Assembly (NCBI GenBank): GCA_014084085.1
Contig: NPFB01000056.1
Span: 55,994 to 81,043, forward strand
Reading direction: 5' to 3'
DNA: 25,050 nt
Origin: Hondaea fermentalgiana
Taxonomy: Eukaryota; Sar; Bigyra; Thraustochytrida; Thraustochytriidae
The notes beneath the pieces are model-generated. The model searched no databases, was not told the origin of the DNA, and saw nothing but the letters and a program-made list of their open reading frames with translations. The translations under genes were made by a program, and so were the position numbers. This document shows positions 17,638-25,050 of the stretch, in pieces. The number at the start of each line of letters is the position of its first letter. Positions within the stretch are counted from its first letter, which is position 1.

Positions 17638-18241
17638 GTCGATCTCCGGCGCATCCTGGACAGCGTCCGGACGATGGACTCCGCGTCCTGGCTTCGAATG
17701 GGGGAGCCCGGCGTTATACCTTGGCGTGGCACGGCGCGGACGCGCGAGCGGCACGTAACGCAACGCAGCGCCCTATTTTCCAGATCCAGTCCAGCCCCTC
17801 TCCGCTCCACACCCTCGCGGACGACTCCTTCGTGGCGGAGGAAGAAGGTAAAAAAATTCTACATGCACATACAAATCGGAGCCTCCGGTCATCCAGGCTT
17901 GACCATCTCTATCTCCGTCCCTCCCCCAGAAAGCCTCGAGTCTGCAGCAGCAGCTTGTCCGGCTGCCTGGCTGGCCGCGCCCATCCTCCGCGTAGTCGCA
18001 GCCGCCCGCCCACTCGACTCTGCGTCCATGCGTCCATCCATTCGTGGCCGCATGCGGAGTCGCCGCGCGGCCCGCGAGGGAAGGCTGCGGCTGCGGCGGC
18101 CATGCTTTCCCTCCCTTCCTCCCTCGCTCCCTCGCGGGCCGGCTCTGCTCCGACTGCGGGGTTTCGTCCCGTTCTTCTGCGACTTTCTTTCTTAGCTCTA
18201 CTATACCTAGCCGTTGCTTGTCTTTCTTCTTCTCATTCGCT

Positions 18242-18297
18242 TAGCTAGCTAGCTATAGCTGTAGCTAGCTAGCTATAGCTGTCTAGCTAGCTCGTTG
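18242..18297. repeat. Palindrome-rich TAGC repeat with exact 20-bp duplication
   Basis: A 20-bp unit made of TAGC steps ending TATAGCTG occurs twice exactly, at 18242-18261 and 18262-18281, followed by a partial unit to 18297. AGCT and CTAG palindromes in every step let either strand fold on itself. Confidence 0.9.
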
Positions 18298-20040
18298 CTT
18301 CTTCCCAACGCGCGTGCCTTCCTGCACAAGCCAACGTGCCGCGCAAGCTTTGCTTTTCTGGAGCAAGCGTGCGCGCGGCGAGGAGCTCATCGCTGGCCGG
18401 TGGTTGACCGGAGCTGTGCCGCAGCCAGCCCAGCCCAGCTAGCTACAGCTGTTGCTCGCATCGCATCGCGAGCCTCTAGAATCAGCGCGAAGCAGCAATT
18501 CCCACCATTGTTTTGCTTGCTGGCTTGCAATGAGCCCCGTTGCCCTTTTCCACTGTTTCGCTCCACTTTTGTTTTCCTATTCACTGTCTCATTATTCTAT
18601 TGCGAGTCTTCCAGTCTTGCTTCTTTCTGTGGGGTGTGCGCGCCGGGACGGACCGCCGCCGCGGCGCGTGCGTCTCCGCCACGAGCGACATCGACGCGCG
18701 CAGCAGCAGCGGTGCGACCGAGAGACCAGCCAGCTTGCGCACGCGTCAGCGAAGCTTCTGCAGGCGATCAAGACTCGCGTGGCGGTCCTGGACTTGTGCG
18801 TGCACGGGCCGCCGCCACTGCAGCGCTGTGTGAAGCATGCACGCGCGTTCCCGTGAGCAGAGAACGCAGAAAAGCCGGAAGAGTGACCAAAAGCGTGCCA
18901 ACTTGGACTCGTTGTGGCACGCGGCTTGGCGCTCGGGGCACCTCGAGCGGCTATCGTCCTCGAGCTTGGATCAAGCTACCATCGGAGACGGCTCCGACCC
19001 GGTGCACGCGCACGCGACATGTTAAGCTCAAACGAGGCGTTCGCCAGGCCTCGCCACGCGGCGCAACGTGCATTCGACACGCGCCTGCTGCTGGTCGCGC
19101 GTGCAACGACCCGCGAATTGGATGAGGTTCATGGTCAAGGGCCGTCAATAGGGTCCAAGCGACCGCGAGCTGAGTCATTGTCGTGCATGGACAACGCTCT
19201 CCTTACTCCTAAAATTCCTCCAAATTTAGATGCTCGGGAAGATTCGGAGGGTTTTGGTAAATTCACCGTCGCGCGCGTGCACGACAGCGGGAAAGAGCGC
19301 CGTAACGCAGACAGGTATAACATTTCCATTCCTTTTAGAAGAGACGCAAGCCAAGTCAAGGCATAAGTGGGGAAAAGGTCACCGCGTGTCTGCTTGTTCT
19401 TGGAGGAGCGATTCTGGAACCTTGATGACCGAACGAAAGTAATTTTTTTTCAGACGCCATGCAAGTTGATTTGGAGAGAATTCTGCCGCTTGTCGGCTGG
19501 AAGATCCGATGTAGACCATCCATCTCCATCGAAACCATTTGTAAAACTTGATTCTTCTCTTGACGCCGAAAAGTTAACCTTCTTGGACCCGGGGCTGCTG
19601 CTGCTGCTTGTCGATTTGTACGGGCTTCCTCGTTGCGCGGGTTTTCCTTCACGGCTCTTCACAGATGCGAAATAGATACTATCGGTAGATGCGTAGACCG
19701 TCGAAGTCAAGAAATCACTTTTCCTCTTGAAGGTCTCCAATTAAGCTTTCTACATAACCGCTATTTTTTGACGCGCTCCTTGACAAAGAGTAGAAGAAAC
19801 AAGAATTGATGCGAACCGCGAAATTTTTCTATCTGCTCAAGTTTTTCCAACTCACGCTGCTGTTGAGAGAACTCGCGTCCGCTCATTCCTGAGGCTTAGT
19901 CCTACCAAGTTCGCCACGCCGCAAAAACAAAAGCTTTCTTTGACTGAAATCTGGTGCTAGGTACTACAAAAAGTCTCGATCGCGTCTTGCTCCATTCACA
20001 GAAAGTCTATATACTCCACGCAAGAATTTCATTCAACTAG
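18298..20040. other. Gene-poor stretch downstream of cyclin gene
   Basis: GC-rich until about 19150, then more AT-rich. The frame 18295-19125 (+) has no domain and ordinary GC-driven composition. Splice-like signals occur from 19256 to 19453 (listed separately). From about 19680 to 20040 the DNA is AT-rich and probably includes the 3' UTR of the minus-strand cyclin gene. Confidence 0.45.
19019..19442 (+). other. Doubtful two-exon small gene
   Basis: An ATG at 19019 opens a frame to 19256. A donor-like G|GTAAAT at 19257 and an acceptor TTCCTTTTAG ending at 19338, with ATAAC about 20 bases before it, would remove 82 nt and keep the frame open to a TAA at 19440-19442, giving 113 aa. The segment after the join is basic (AKSRHKWGKGHRV). 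No domain is recognised. All other genes here lack introns, so this is weak. A second acceptor-like T8CAG ends at 19453. Confidence 0.15.
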
Positions 20041-21702
20041 CTAGCGGTGCGCCGAGCGGTGCGCCGAGACCTCGGCCAGAGGCTGCCGACAGCGCCGCGA
20101 AGTGTCCGAGACCCGACGACGCGAATCTGGCGCAGCAGGCGGCGAAAAGGACGACGATGACGATGAGGCATCCGAAGTGTAGGCGTGCATATTGAGGATC
20201 GTCTCACTCGTGACGGGCGGCATACACTGGCCGCTATACGGCGGAATCTTGGTGGCAACGCGAAAAAACACCTTGAGCGAGTACTTTTGGAAAATTGCCC
20301 GCTCGTTGGAGCGATTCGCCTGCGTGTGCAGCTCGTGCAATTTCCGCACTACAGCGGCAATCTGCTCCAAGCTGAAGCCGCAATAGTGGCGGAGCTGCGT
20401 TGACCATAGATCATCGTCATCCACGAGACGCGGATCTGCACTAGGTTCAGTCACCACCGCGTGTGAGTCGCTCGCAAATAGCGTCACCCGCGCAACAAAG
20501 ACAGCGGCCGCCGCAATCAGAGAAGGCACATAACCAGCGAGCTCGTACGAGGTCAACGAAAGCTCGAGCAGGTAGTTTCCAAGCACCTTTTCCTGTTGAG
20601 TTATGCGCGCCGCACGCTGGAATCTTCGCATAAACGTCTTTGCCGTGGTCATGGCAAAACCGTATTCCAAAACCTTTATCACGCTGGCTTCCATTTTCAA
20701 CAGCTCGTCCGGCCGGTATGCCCCATCCGCAAGATTCAGAAGGCTTCGCATATTCACTTTGAAAGTCTCCTCGAACTTGGTTGCAATCCACAGACAGGCA
20801 AGGCCCAGCAGCTGCAATTTGTCATGTGTCATTCGTTTGCGCGCAAGGTACCGGTCTACATACCCTACGCTTAAGTACAGCGTCTCGGTGTTTAACAGAA
20901 GCTCCTCCGTCACGTCGACGAGCCAATCCACGAGAATGGCTCGCTTCTGCGGCGTCACGCCCCGTGAGCCGTACTGTACGTCCCGCATAAAATCATGTTT
21001 TAGCTTGTACTTGGCTTGGAGCTTACACTTGAACGCGTGCACGTCGCGAGCGTACTCGGGTGCATACAGAGGATTTTTCCCATGAATGCGGTCAATGTCG
21101 TCCACATCTCGCGGAAGCTTTGGCGTTGGAGTCGCGGATTTCGATCGAAATCCAACCTTTCGAGCCAGTGACTCGCTTGATGCTGACGTTGCCGAGTTTC
21201 TCGCCCTGTGTTCACTTGCACGATGTGCACTCGAGCTCGAGCTCGAGCTTGAGGCACGAATTGGATTCACGTCCGGGCGACGGACATCTTGGTTGATCTT
21301 GTTTGGATGCTGCCGTTCATCCTCCTTTGGGTCTGCGACGATCGCCTCGTCTTCTCCGAGGTTGCTGTTGCTGCGCTGGGCCGTCTCCGAATTCTTGCGG
21401 AGCTTGTTTATCTTCTTTTTTGATGAAATGGGCCGCAGAATATCTCTCGAGGACGATGACGACGACGTAGAAGCTTCAGGTGCGTGTTTATTGACAGGGA
21501 GGTCCCCGAGGACAGCCCTCGGCTGCTTCGAAGACCTGGCATCGACGGAGACGGTGCTCCGCGAAAGGCGGTCGAGGGCCTTGCGCTTGGCCTTTTTGGC
21601 TTTGCGCCGCGCTCTTTCCTCGGGGTCCATTTCGCCCGACGCGCGCGACCCAGAAGCAGAAAAAACCTCTCCCAGCACCTGTCGCGATCGCTCCTCGCTC
21701 AT
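20041..21702 (-). CDS. Mitotic cyclin, A/B type
   Basis: A 553-aa cyclin, the activating partner of a CDK1-like kinase for mitotic entry. Seen: a destruction box RxxLxxxxN as RAVLGDLPVN at 62-71, for APC/C-dependent breakdown; Ser-rich, basic N-terminal region with likely nuclear signals (KKAKRK, SKKKINK); a first cyclin fold about 218-345 with RAILVDWLVDVTEELLLNTE, TLYLSVGYVDRYL and LACLWIATKFEE; and a second fold about 347-480 with NYLLELSLTSYELAGYVPSLIAAAAVF, which in other cyclins has the LxYPSxxAAAA form. A disordered Ser/Pro tail follows, ending in an SAHR duplication caused by a 12-bp tandem repeat (20044-20067). The ATG at 21702 was chosen; the frame stays open upstream for 90 codons but with no ATG. 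A versus B subtype cannot be settled by eye. Confidence 0.93.
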   Translation of the reverse strand: MSEERSRQVLGEVFSASGSRASGEMDPEERARRKAKKAKRKALDRLSRSTVSVDARSSKQPRAVLGDLPVNKHAPEASTSSSSSSRDILRPISSKKKINKLRKNSETAQRSNSNLGEDEAIVADPKEDERQHPNKINQDVRRPDVNPIRASSSSSSSSAHRASEHRARNSATSASSESLARKVGFRSKSATPTPKLPRDVDDIDRIHGKNPLYAPEYARDVHAFKCKLQAKYKLKHDFMRDVQYGSRGVTPQKRAILVDWLVDVTEELLLNTETLYLSVGYVDRYLARKRMTHDKLQLLGLACLWIATKFEETFKVNMRSLLNLADGAYRPDELLKMEASVIKVLEYGFAMTTAKTFMRRFQRAARITQQEKVLGNYLLELSLTSYELAGYVPSLIAAAAVFVARVTLFASDSHAVVTEPSADPRLVDDDDLWSTQLRHYCGFSLEQIAAVVRKLHELHTQANRSNERAIFQKYSLKVFFRVATKIPPYSGQCMPPVTSETILNMHAYTSDASSSSSSFSPPAAPDSRRRVSDTSRRCRQPLAEVSAHRSAHR

Positions 21703-22353
21703 GCTGCCCTGAGCGCGAGCGCGAGGGCGCGGTCTCACAGACCGCGCGAACTTGCGTGGTCTGCGTTGGCGTCCCGCACGATGCCTTGGACCAAACGACC
21801 AGCGTCGAGCCAACGCCCGCAAGAGGATGGGACGGGGAAGAAGCGCGCCCGCCGCCAGTCCTGCTGGCCAGACGCCCTGCGCCGCGCTGCTCGCCGCCGC
21901 ACGCCCGGCCGGACGCGGCAGGCCTCGCGAGAGCGCTGTATCAGGGTCTGGCCGCCCCGACGCCCGCGGCACGGTTTTTTTCCATGCCCAGTGTTTTAGG
22001 CCTCGCGCGCGATTTTTCCCTCTGCGTCGCCTAAATTTAGCCTAACCTCCGCCGAGGTCTCTCGATCTGGGAGATTGGTCGTCGCAAGAGCTACGGAAGG
22101 GAAGGATAGAAAAAGGGAGGCAGGGAATAAATCGAGGAGGGTGGGTGGGGAAAAGGGAATAAATGGTCATGGCGGTGGACAATAGGCCTTGCGACAAAAT
22201 AAAAAGTTGATAATGCAGACTTGACCTCCTTCTTGATGGAACGAACACATTCTGCCAAGTCTGTAGCTAGAACGAGTCACTTTTTTCCATTCATGCAAGG
22301 AAGGTTCGTAGGAATTTGTAGAGATACTCTTTTCTATAAAATCAAACTATGGT
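21703..22353. other. Cyclin upstream region
   Basis: GC-rich 5' side to about 22010, then AT-richer. It holds the palindrome CTAAATTTAG (listed) and two AATAAA words (near 22125 and 22156). The upstream-extended frame has no start codon and is treated as 5' UTR or promoter. Confidence 0.5.
22031..22040. promoter_or_regulatory. Palindromic CTAAATTTAG, MEF2/MADS-like site
   Basis: A perfect 10-bp palindrome matching the YTA(W4)TAR consensus bound by MEF2-type MADS factors, about 330 bp upstream of the cyclin ATG. Regulation by a MADS factor is inference from the match only. Confidence 0.3.
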
Positions 22354-22812
22354 TCGTGTGCTTTGTCGTAGAAAACCAGGTGAGAAGCCTCGCAAATAAG
22401 CCTTGTGGAAGAGCAAGGAAAGGAAAAGGCTTTCTGGTTCTTTCCGTTTGCGTAAAAACTGTAAAGCTAATCTTTTCATTTGCCAAGCCCTTGCGTCTTC
22501 TTTCTCTCAAGCGCGAGAATTGGATTGATCGTGTTCTCTGTCGTAGAAAACTAGGTGAGGAGCCTCACAAATAAGCCTTGTGGAAGAGCAAGGAAAGGAA
22601 AAGGTTTTCTGGTTCTTTCCGTGTGCGTAAAACCTGTAAAGCTAGTTCCTTCTAATGCCAAGCGCTTGCGTCTTCTTTCTCTCAAGCGCGAGGATTGGAT
22701 TGATCGTGTTCTCTGTCGTAGAAAACCAGGCGAGGAGCCTCGCAAATAAGCCTTGTGGAAGAGCAAGGAAAGGAAAAGGATTTCTAGTTCTTCTTATTTG
22801 CATGAATGTAGA
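22354..22812. repeat. 175-bp tandem repeat, about 2.6 copies
   Basis: Anchored on TCGTAGAAAA, the units start at 22366, 22541 and 22716, exactly 175 bp apart, with homology reaching back to about 22354. The first two are complete; the third decays after about 22800. Copies are highly similar, differing by scattered substitutions. The period is not a multiple of three, and the predicted peptide (NKPCGRARKGKGFL in two frames) shifts frame between copies, so it is not a coding repeat. Each unit holds a GGAAAG...CTTTCC inverted pair. Function unknown. Confidence 0.95.
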
Positions 22813-23022
22813 AGAAGAGAGGAGATCTAGCGGGTGTCCTTTCAGAGTCAAAACCGCAAAGAGATCGTAGACTCGCTGCCCTCGCGAAGCGCGACAGGTC
22901 GACGGAGAACCAAGGAAAAGGGAAAACGTGAAGTTTGACACCGTGGCGCGCAATTATGTTTGTATGTGCAATCTAATGACATGAAGGGAAGGCCGGCCTG
23001 GGGAGAGTATGCCAAGGCAGGC
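22813..23022. other. Spacer downstream of disordered-protein gene
   Basis: A short spacer past the repeat array, probably including the 3' UTR of the minus-strand gene ending at 23023. Nothing else is seen. Confidence 0.5.
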
Positions 23023-24711
23023 TCAAGTATGGAGACCCCGCTGCGGGGTCATGACGAGCGGGCTCGTGACGGGCGTTGCGTCGACGCTCGTGCGGTGGCG
23101 GGTACTGCTGCTGCTACTGCTGCTGCTGCTGCTGTGACGATGGAGTGCCGGCGTGTCGGCCTCGCTCTCTGCCGAAGCGTCTTCTGCTTCGGCGTCATAG
23201 CTGGGGACAACCGGGGACGCCGACGTCGGGCGCTCAGGAGTTTTCACCATCTCGTGACGGAGCGCGTCCAGGTCGCGCGGGTTGCGCTTGGGCTTGACGG
23301 GTTCCGGCTCGCGGCGCACGCGTACAATGCCGGGAGAATAAAATGCCGCCGGACCCACAGCTGCCGGCGAGACCATGCCAGCAAGGCGCCCCGAGCTGAC
23401 ATTGCCGCGACTCGCTGCGGGACTGGCGCTATTGACCGTGTTGGCTGCGTTGGCGAACCTTGCAATCGTTGCAGGAAGGCCTCTAAAGCCAATGGACGCG
23501 CCGGGACTCATGCTTCCAATGCTCGAAAACCGTGTGCGCCCTTGGGTCTGCTTGGTGCCTTGGAAGAGCCTGCGCTGCGCACGCCTTCTACGGCGGCGCT
23601 CCATTTCTATGGCCGGGTCCTGCGTCGATGTGCGGCGACGGGACCGGCGATTATGCGACGAGATCACGCCTCTGTACTTGTCGACAAGAAAAGCACGAGA
23701 GGCAGGGGATCGAGAAGACGTTGACGTCGAAGTGGCCGTGAGGCTAAGGTGGCGGCGGCGGTGGCGGCTCCGGTGCCAGCGGATGCTGGAGTTCACCTCG
23801 CGCCCCACTTGGCCGATTTCGTCTCCGTCTTCTTCGTCGTCCTCGTCGTTATCAGAGTCATCATCGTCGTACATTACGTGGCGGGCGTGACGGTGATTAT
23901 ATTGATGATGATGATGATGGAACTGGCGACGACGGTCGCCCTCGTACATGTCGACGTCGTCGTCACCATCTTCGACTTCGTCGTCGTCATCGCTAAAGAC
24001 AATGGCATGGCGAGCGCCAAGCTCGCGACGGATCTGGTACGAGGCGCGTCGTGCAGACCTGCGCTGGCGGGGCAACGTGGGCTCGCCGTCGACCTCGAAC
24101 TGATTGTATTCATCGTCATCAGCTGCATCGTCCTCCTCGTCGTCGGTCGCTTCCACGCGCGTACGACGGGCACGTGTCCGACGGGATGCCGACCGCACAA
24201 ACGATCTCGATACTTGCTCGTGGCGCGGTTCGAGGTTGGTGTGAGCAAGGCCGAGGCCGCGGTCCCACCCACGATGGTAGTTATCATTACGGTCAATGGC
24301 GATGGCCGTCCTGGCGATGGCAATGCAGTCTGCCACGAGAGAGCGCTGCAGTCTACTGACTTGGCGCTCTGACCTCATCATGGACGGCGCCAGAGCTGCT
24401 GAAGTGGTCGTGATCGCCGTCGTTGAAGGAGCAGCGCCAGAAGACGACGACGAAGAAGAAGAAGAAGTCGACGACGACGACGACGACGATGAGGACGACG
24501 CTGCCGCCGCCGCTGCCGCCGCTGCTGCCGCTGCCGCCCGCGCCGAGTTGCCGGCGATGAGGGGCAGCATCACCGAGCACCAGTGCTGGTCCTCATCGAG
24601 CTGCTGCGCCCTTGCCTCGGCTCTGCTCGTCCCCTCTCCGCGCGCCTGTCTCGCCGCGGAGGTTAGGTTCGCAGGCCCGCCTCCTCGTTTCGCCGCCATC
24701 GGCATCGCCAT
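23023..24711 (-). CDS. Disordered low-complexity protein, unknown function
   Basis: I do not recognise this 562-aa protein. It is largely low complexity: poly-Ala then poly-Ser (about 57-91), acidic Asp/Glu runs (about 189-202, 240-254, 281-298), a His-rich patch (about 265-278), Arg clusters (about 318-321, 357-360, 372-377), and a Ser/Pro-rich end with Ser/Thr-Pro sites (KTPERP, VTSPL, MTPQRG) that CDK- or MAPK-type kinases could use. The mix of basic clusters and acidic stretches suggests a nuclear or nucleic-acid-binding protein, as inference only. Three ATGs stand close together (24711, 24705, 24699); the first is listed, while 24699 is followed by G. The frame opens further only with a GTG near the right edge. 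Trinucleotide repeats such as GAC, GAA and GCN encode the runs. Confidence 0.65.
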   Translation of the reverse strand: MAMPMAAKRGGGPANLTSAARQARGEGTSRAEARAQQLDEDQHWCSVMLPLIAGNSARAAAAAAAAAAAAASSSSSSSSSSTSSSSSSSSSGAAPSTTAITTTSAALAPSMMRSERQVSRLQRSLVADCIAIARTAIAIDRNDNYHRGWDRGLGLAHTNLEPRHEQVSRSFVRSASRRTRARRTRVEATDDEEDDAADDDEYNQFEVDGEPTLPRQRRSARRASYQIRRELGARHAIVFSDDDDEVEDGDDDVDMYEGDRRRQFHHHHHQYNHRHARHVMYDDDDSDNDEDDEEDGDEIGQVGREVNSSIRWHRSRHRRRHLSLTATSTSTSSRSPASRAFLVDKYRGVISSHNRRSRRRTSTQDPAIEMERRRRRRAQRRLFQGTKQTQGRTRFSSIGSMSPGASIGFRGLPATIARFANAANTVNSASPAASRGNVSSGRLAGMVSPAAVGPAAFYSPGIVRVRREPEPVKPKRNPRDLDALRHEMVKTPERPTSASPVVPSYDAEAEDASAESEADTPALHRHSSSSSSSSSSTRHRTSVDATPVTSPLVMTPQRGLHT

Positions 24712-24830
24712 CCAGCAAATGCCGCACGCTCGCGCCGCCAGCAAGCGCGCACGCGACGCGGCTGGCCGAGCAGCAGGCGCGCGGTGGCAGCAGGCGGGCA
24801 GTCTCGGGCCGCACGCCGCCGCTCGCGGCT

Positions 24831-24855
24831 GCCTCGCCTCGCCTCGCCTCGCCTC
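24831..24855. repeat. GCCTC pentanucleotide repeat, five copies
   Basis: Five perfect tandem GCCTC units. Confidence 0.95.
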
Positions 24856-24990
24856 CGCTCGCGCGTCTAACCGCGGCTCTTCGGGCTCTGCCGCGCCTGC
24901 GCTACTCAACCACCTCGCCCGCCCTCCTTCGCTCCCTGCTTCCGCACGCGAGCTAACTACGGGGGACGCGCGCCGCCCGTCCCCGCGGCG

Positions 24991-25050
24991 GCGGTTTGCC
25001 GCACTTGCGCGCGCGGTTTGCTGCACTTGCGCGCGCGGTTTGCCGCACTT
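24991..25050. repeat. 22-bp tandem repeat at the right edge
   Basis: GCGGTTTG recurs at 24991, 25013 and 25035, exactly 22 bp apart; each unit continues with CYGCACTT and, where complete, a GCGCGC block. The third unit is cut by the window end, so the array may continue beyond. One base (C/T) varies between units. Confidence 0.95.

Larger units (their letters stand above)
15970..18241. other. Gene-poor stretch, 5' side of 7TM-RGS gene
   Basis: Long overlapping frames exist on both strands (for example 16178-17227 minus and 16824-17342 plus), but they are Arg/Ser/Ala/Cys-rich, mutually antisense and without domains. Pyrimidine-rich DNA (about 16585-16680), 13-bp GCTCGCCGCCCAC-like tandem units near 16730-16755, and several AGC-core tetranucleotide tracts fill the region. 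It includes the promoter and 5' UTR of the 7TM-RGS gene. No RNA gene was recognised. Confidence 0.5.
24712..25050. promoter_or_regulatory. GC-rich upstream region of disordered-protein gene
   Basis: Very GC-rich DNA containing five tandem GCCTC units and a 22-bp tandem repeat at the edge. Probably promoter and 5' UTR for the minus-strand gene. The frame on the minus strand stays open but without ATG. Confidence 0.4.

Noticed and set aside
18295..19125. 276-codon plus frame
   Set aside because: No domain, GC-driven composition, no convincing start context, and overlapping frames look alike.
19450..19740. 96-codon minus frame with a plausible Ser-rich composition
   Set aside because: It lacks any ATG and has no clear acceptor site upstream, so it is not supported as a gene.
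22555..22749. Short plus frame with NKPCGRARKGKGFL in the 175-bp repeat
   Set aside because: The 175-bp period shifts the frame between copies, so the similar peptides reflect DNA duplication, not a coding repeat.
22354..22812. CRISPR-like array
   Set aside because: The repeats are contiguous 175-bp units with no repeat-spacer pattern, in a eukaryotic setting.

Overview
The window looks like nuclear DNA of a GC-rich, intron-poor unicellular eukaryote, most likely a stramenopile protist such as a thraustochytrid (labyrinthulomycete). This is inferred. The genes are typically eukaryotic (NOB1 endonuclease, microsomal-type P450, cyclic-nucleotide-domain channel, SLC25 carrier, 7TM-RGS protein, mitotic cyclin). 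Each recognised gene is a single uninterrupted reading frame, most with an ATG in a plausible Kozak-like context. The spacers are full of tetranucleotide microsatellites. No prokaryotic operon, ribosome-binding site, CRISPR array, convincing tRNA or rRNA, or transposon was seen.

Layout. 1-2379: no supportable gene; GC-rich microsatellites, a G14 run, an AT-rich patch and a nested inverted-repeat cluster near 2195-2245. 2380-15969: seven genes in strict strand alternation: NSUN-family RNA m5C methyltransferase (-), NOB1 (+), cytochrome P450 (-), channel with a cyclic-nucleotide-binding domain (+), unknown 187-aa membrane protein (-), mitochondrial carrier (+), 7TM-RGS protein (-). This gives three head-to-head promoter spacers (403, 1014 and 639 bp) and three tail-to-tail junctions (179, 120 and 462 bp). 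15970-20040: about 4 kb without a confident gene, rich in AGC-core tetranucleotide repeats, with one weak spliced-gene candidate. 20041-21702: A/B-type mitotic cyclin (-). 21703-23022: spacer with a palindromic MADS-type site and a 175-bp tandem repeat (about 2.6 copies). 23023-24711: long disordered low-complexity protein (-). A 22-bp tandem repeat runs off the right edge.

How the genes relate. NSUN and NOB1 both act on RNA, NOB1 in 18S rRNA maturation, and share a short spacer holding three copies of TGCGCAACCC, so co-regulation is plausible. The channel and the 7TM-RGS protein are signalling membrane proteins but are not adjacent. No pathway cluster is evident. The most unusual gene is the channel: it keeps the voltage-sensor and cyclic-nucleotide-domain layout but lacks a GYG/GFG selectivity filter, and carries long insertions both before S6 and inside the ligand-binding domain.
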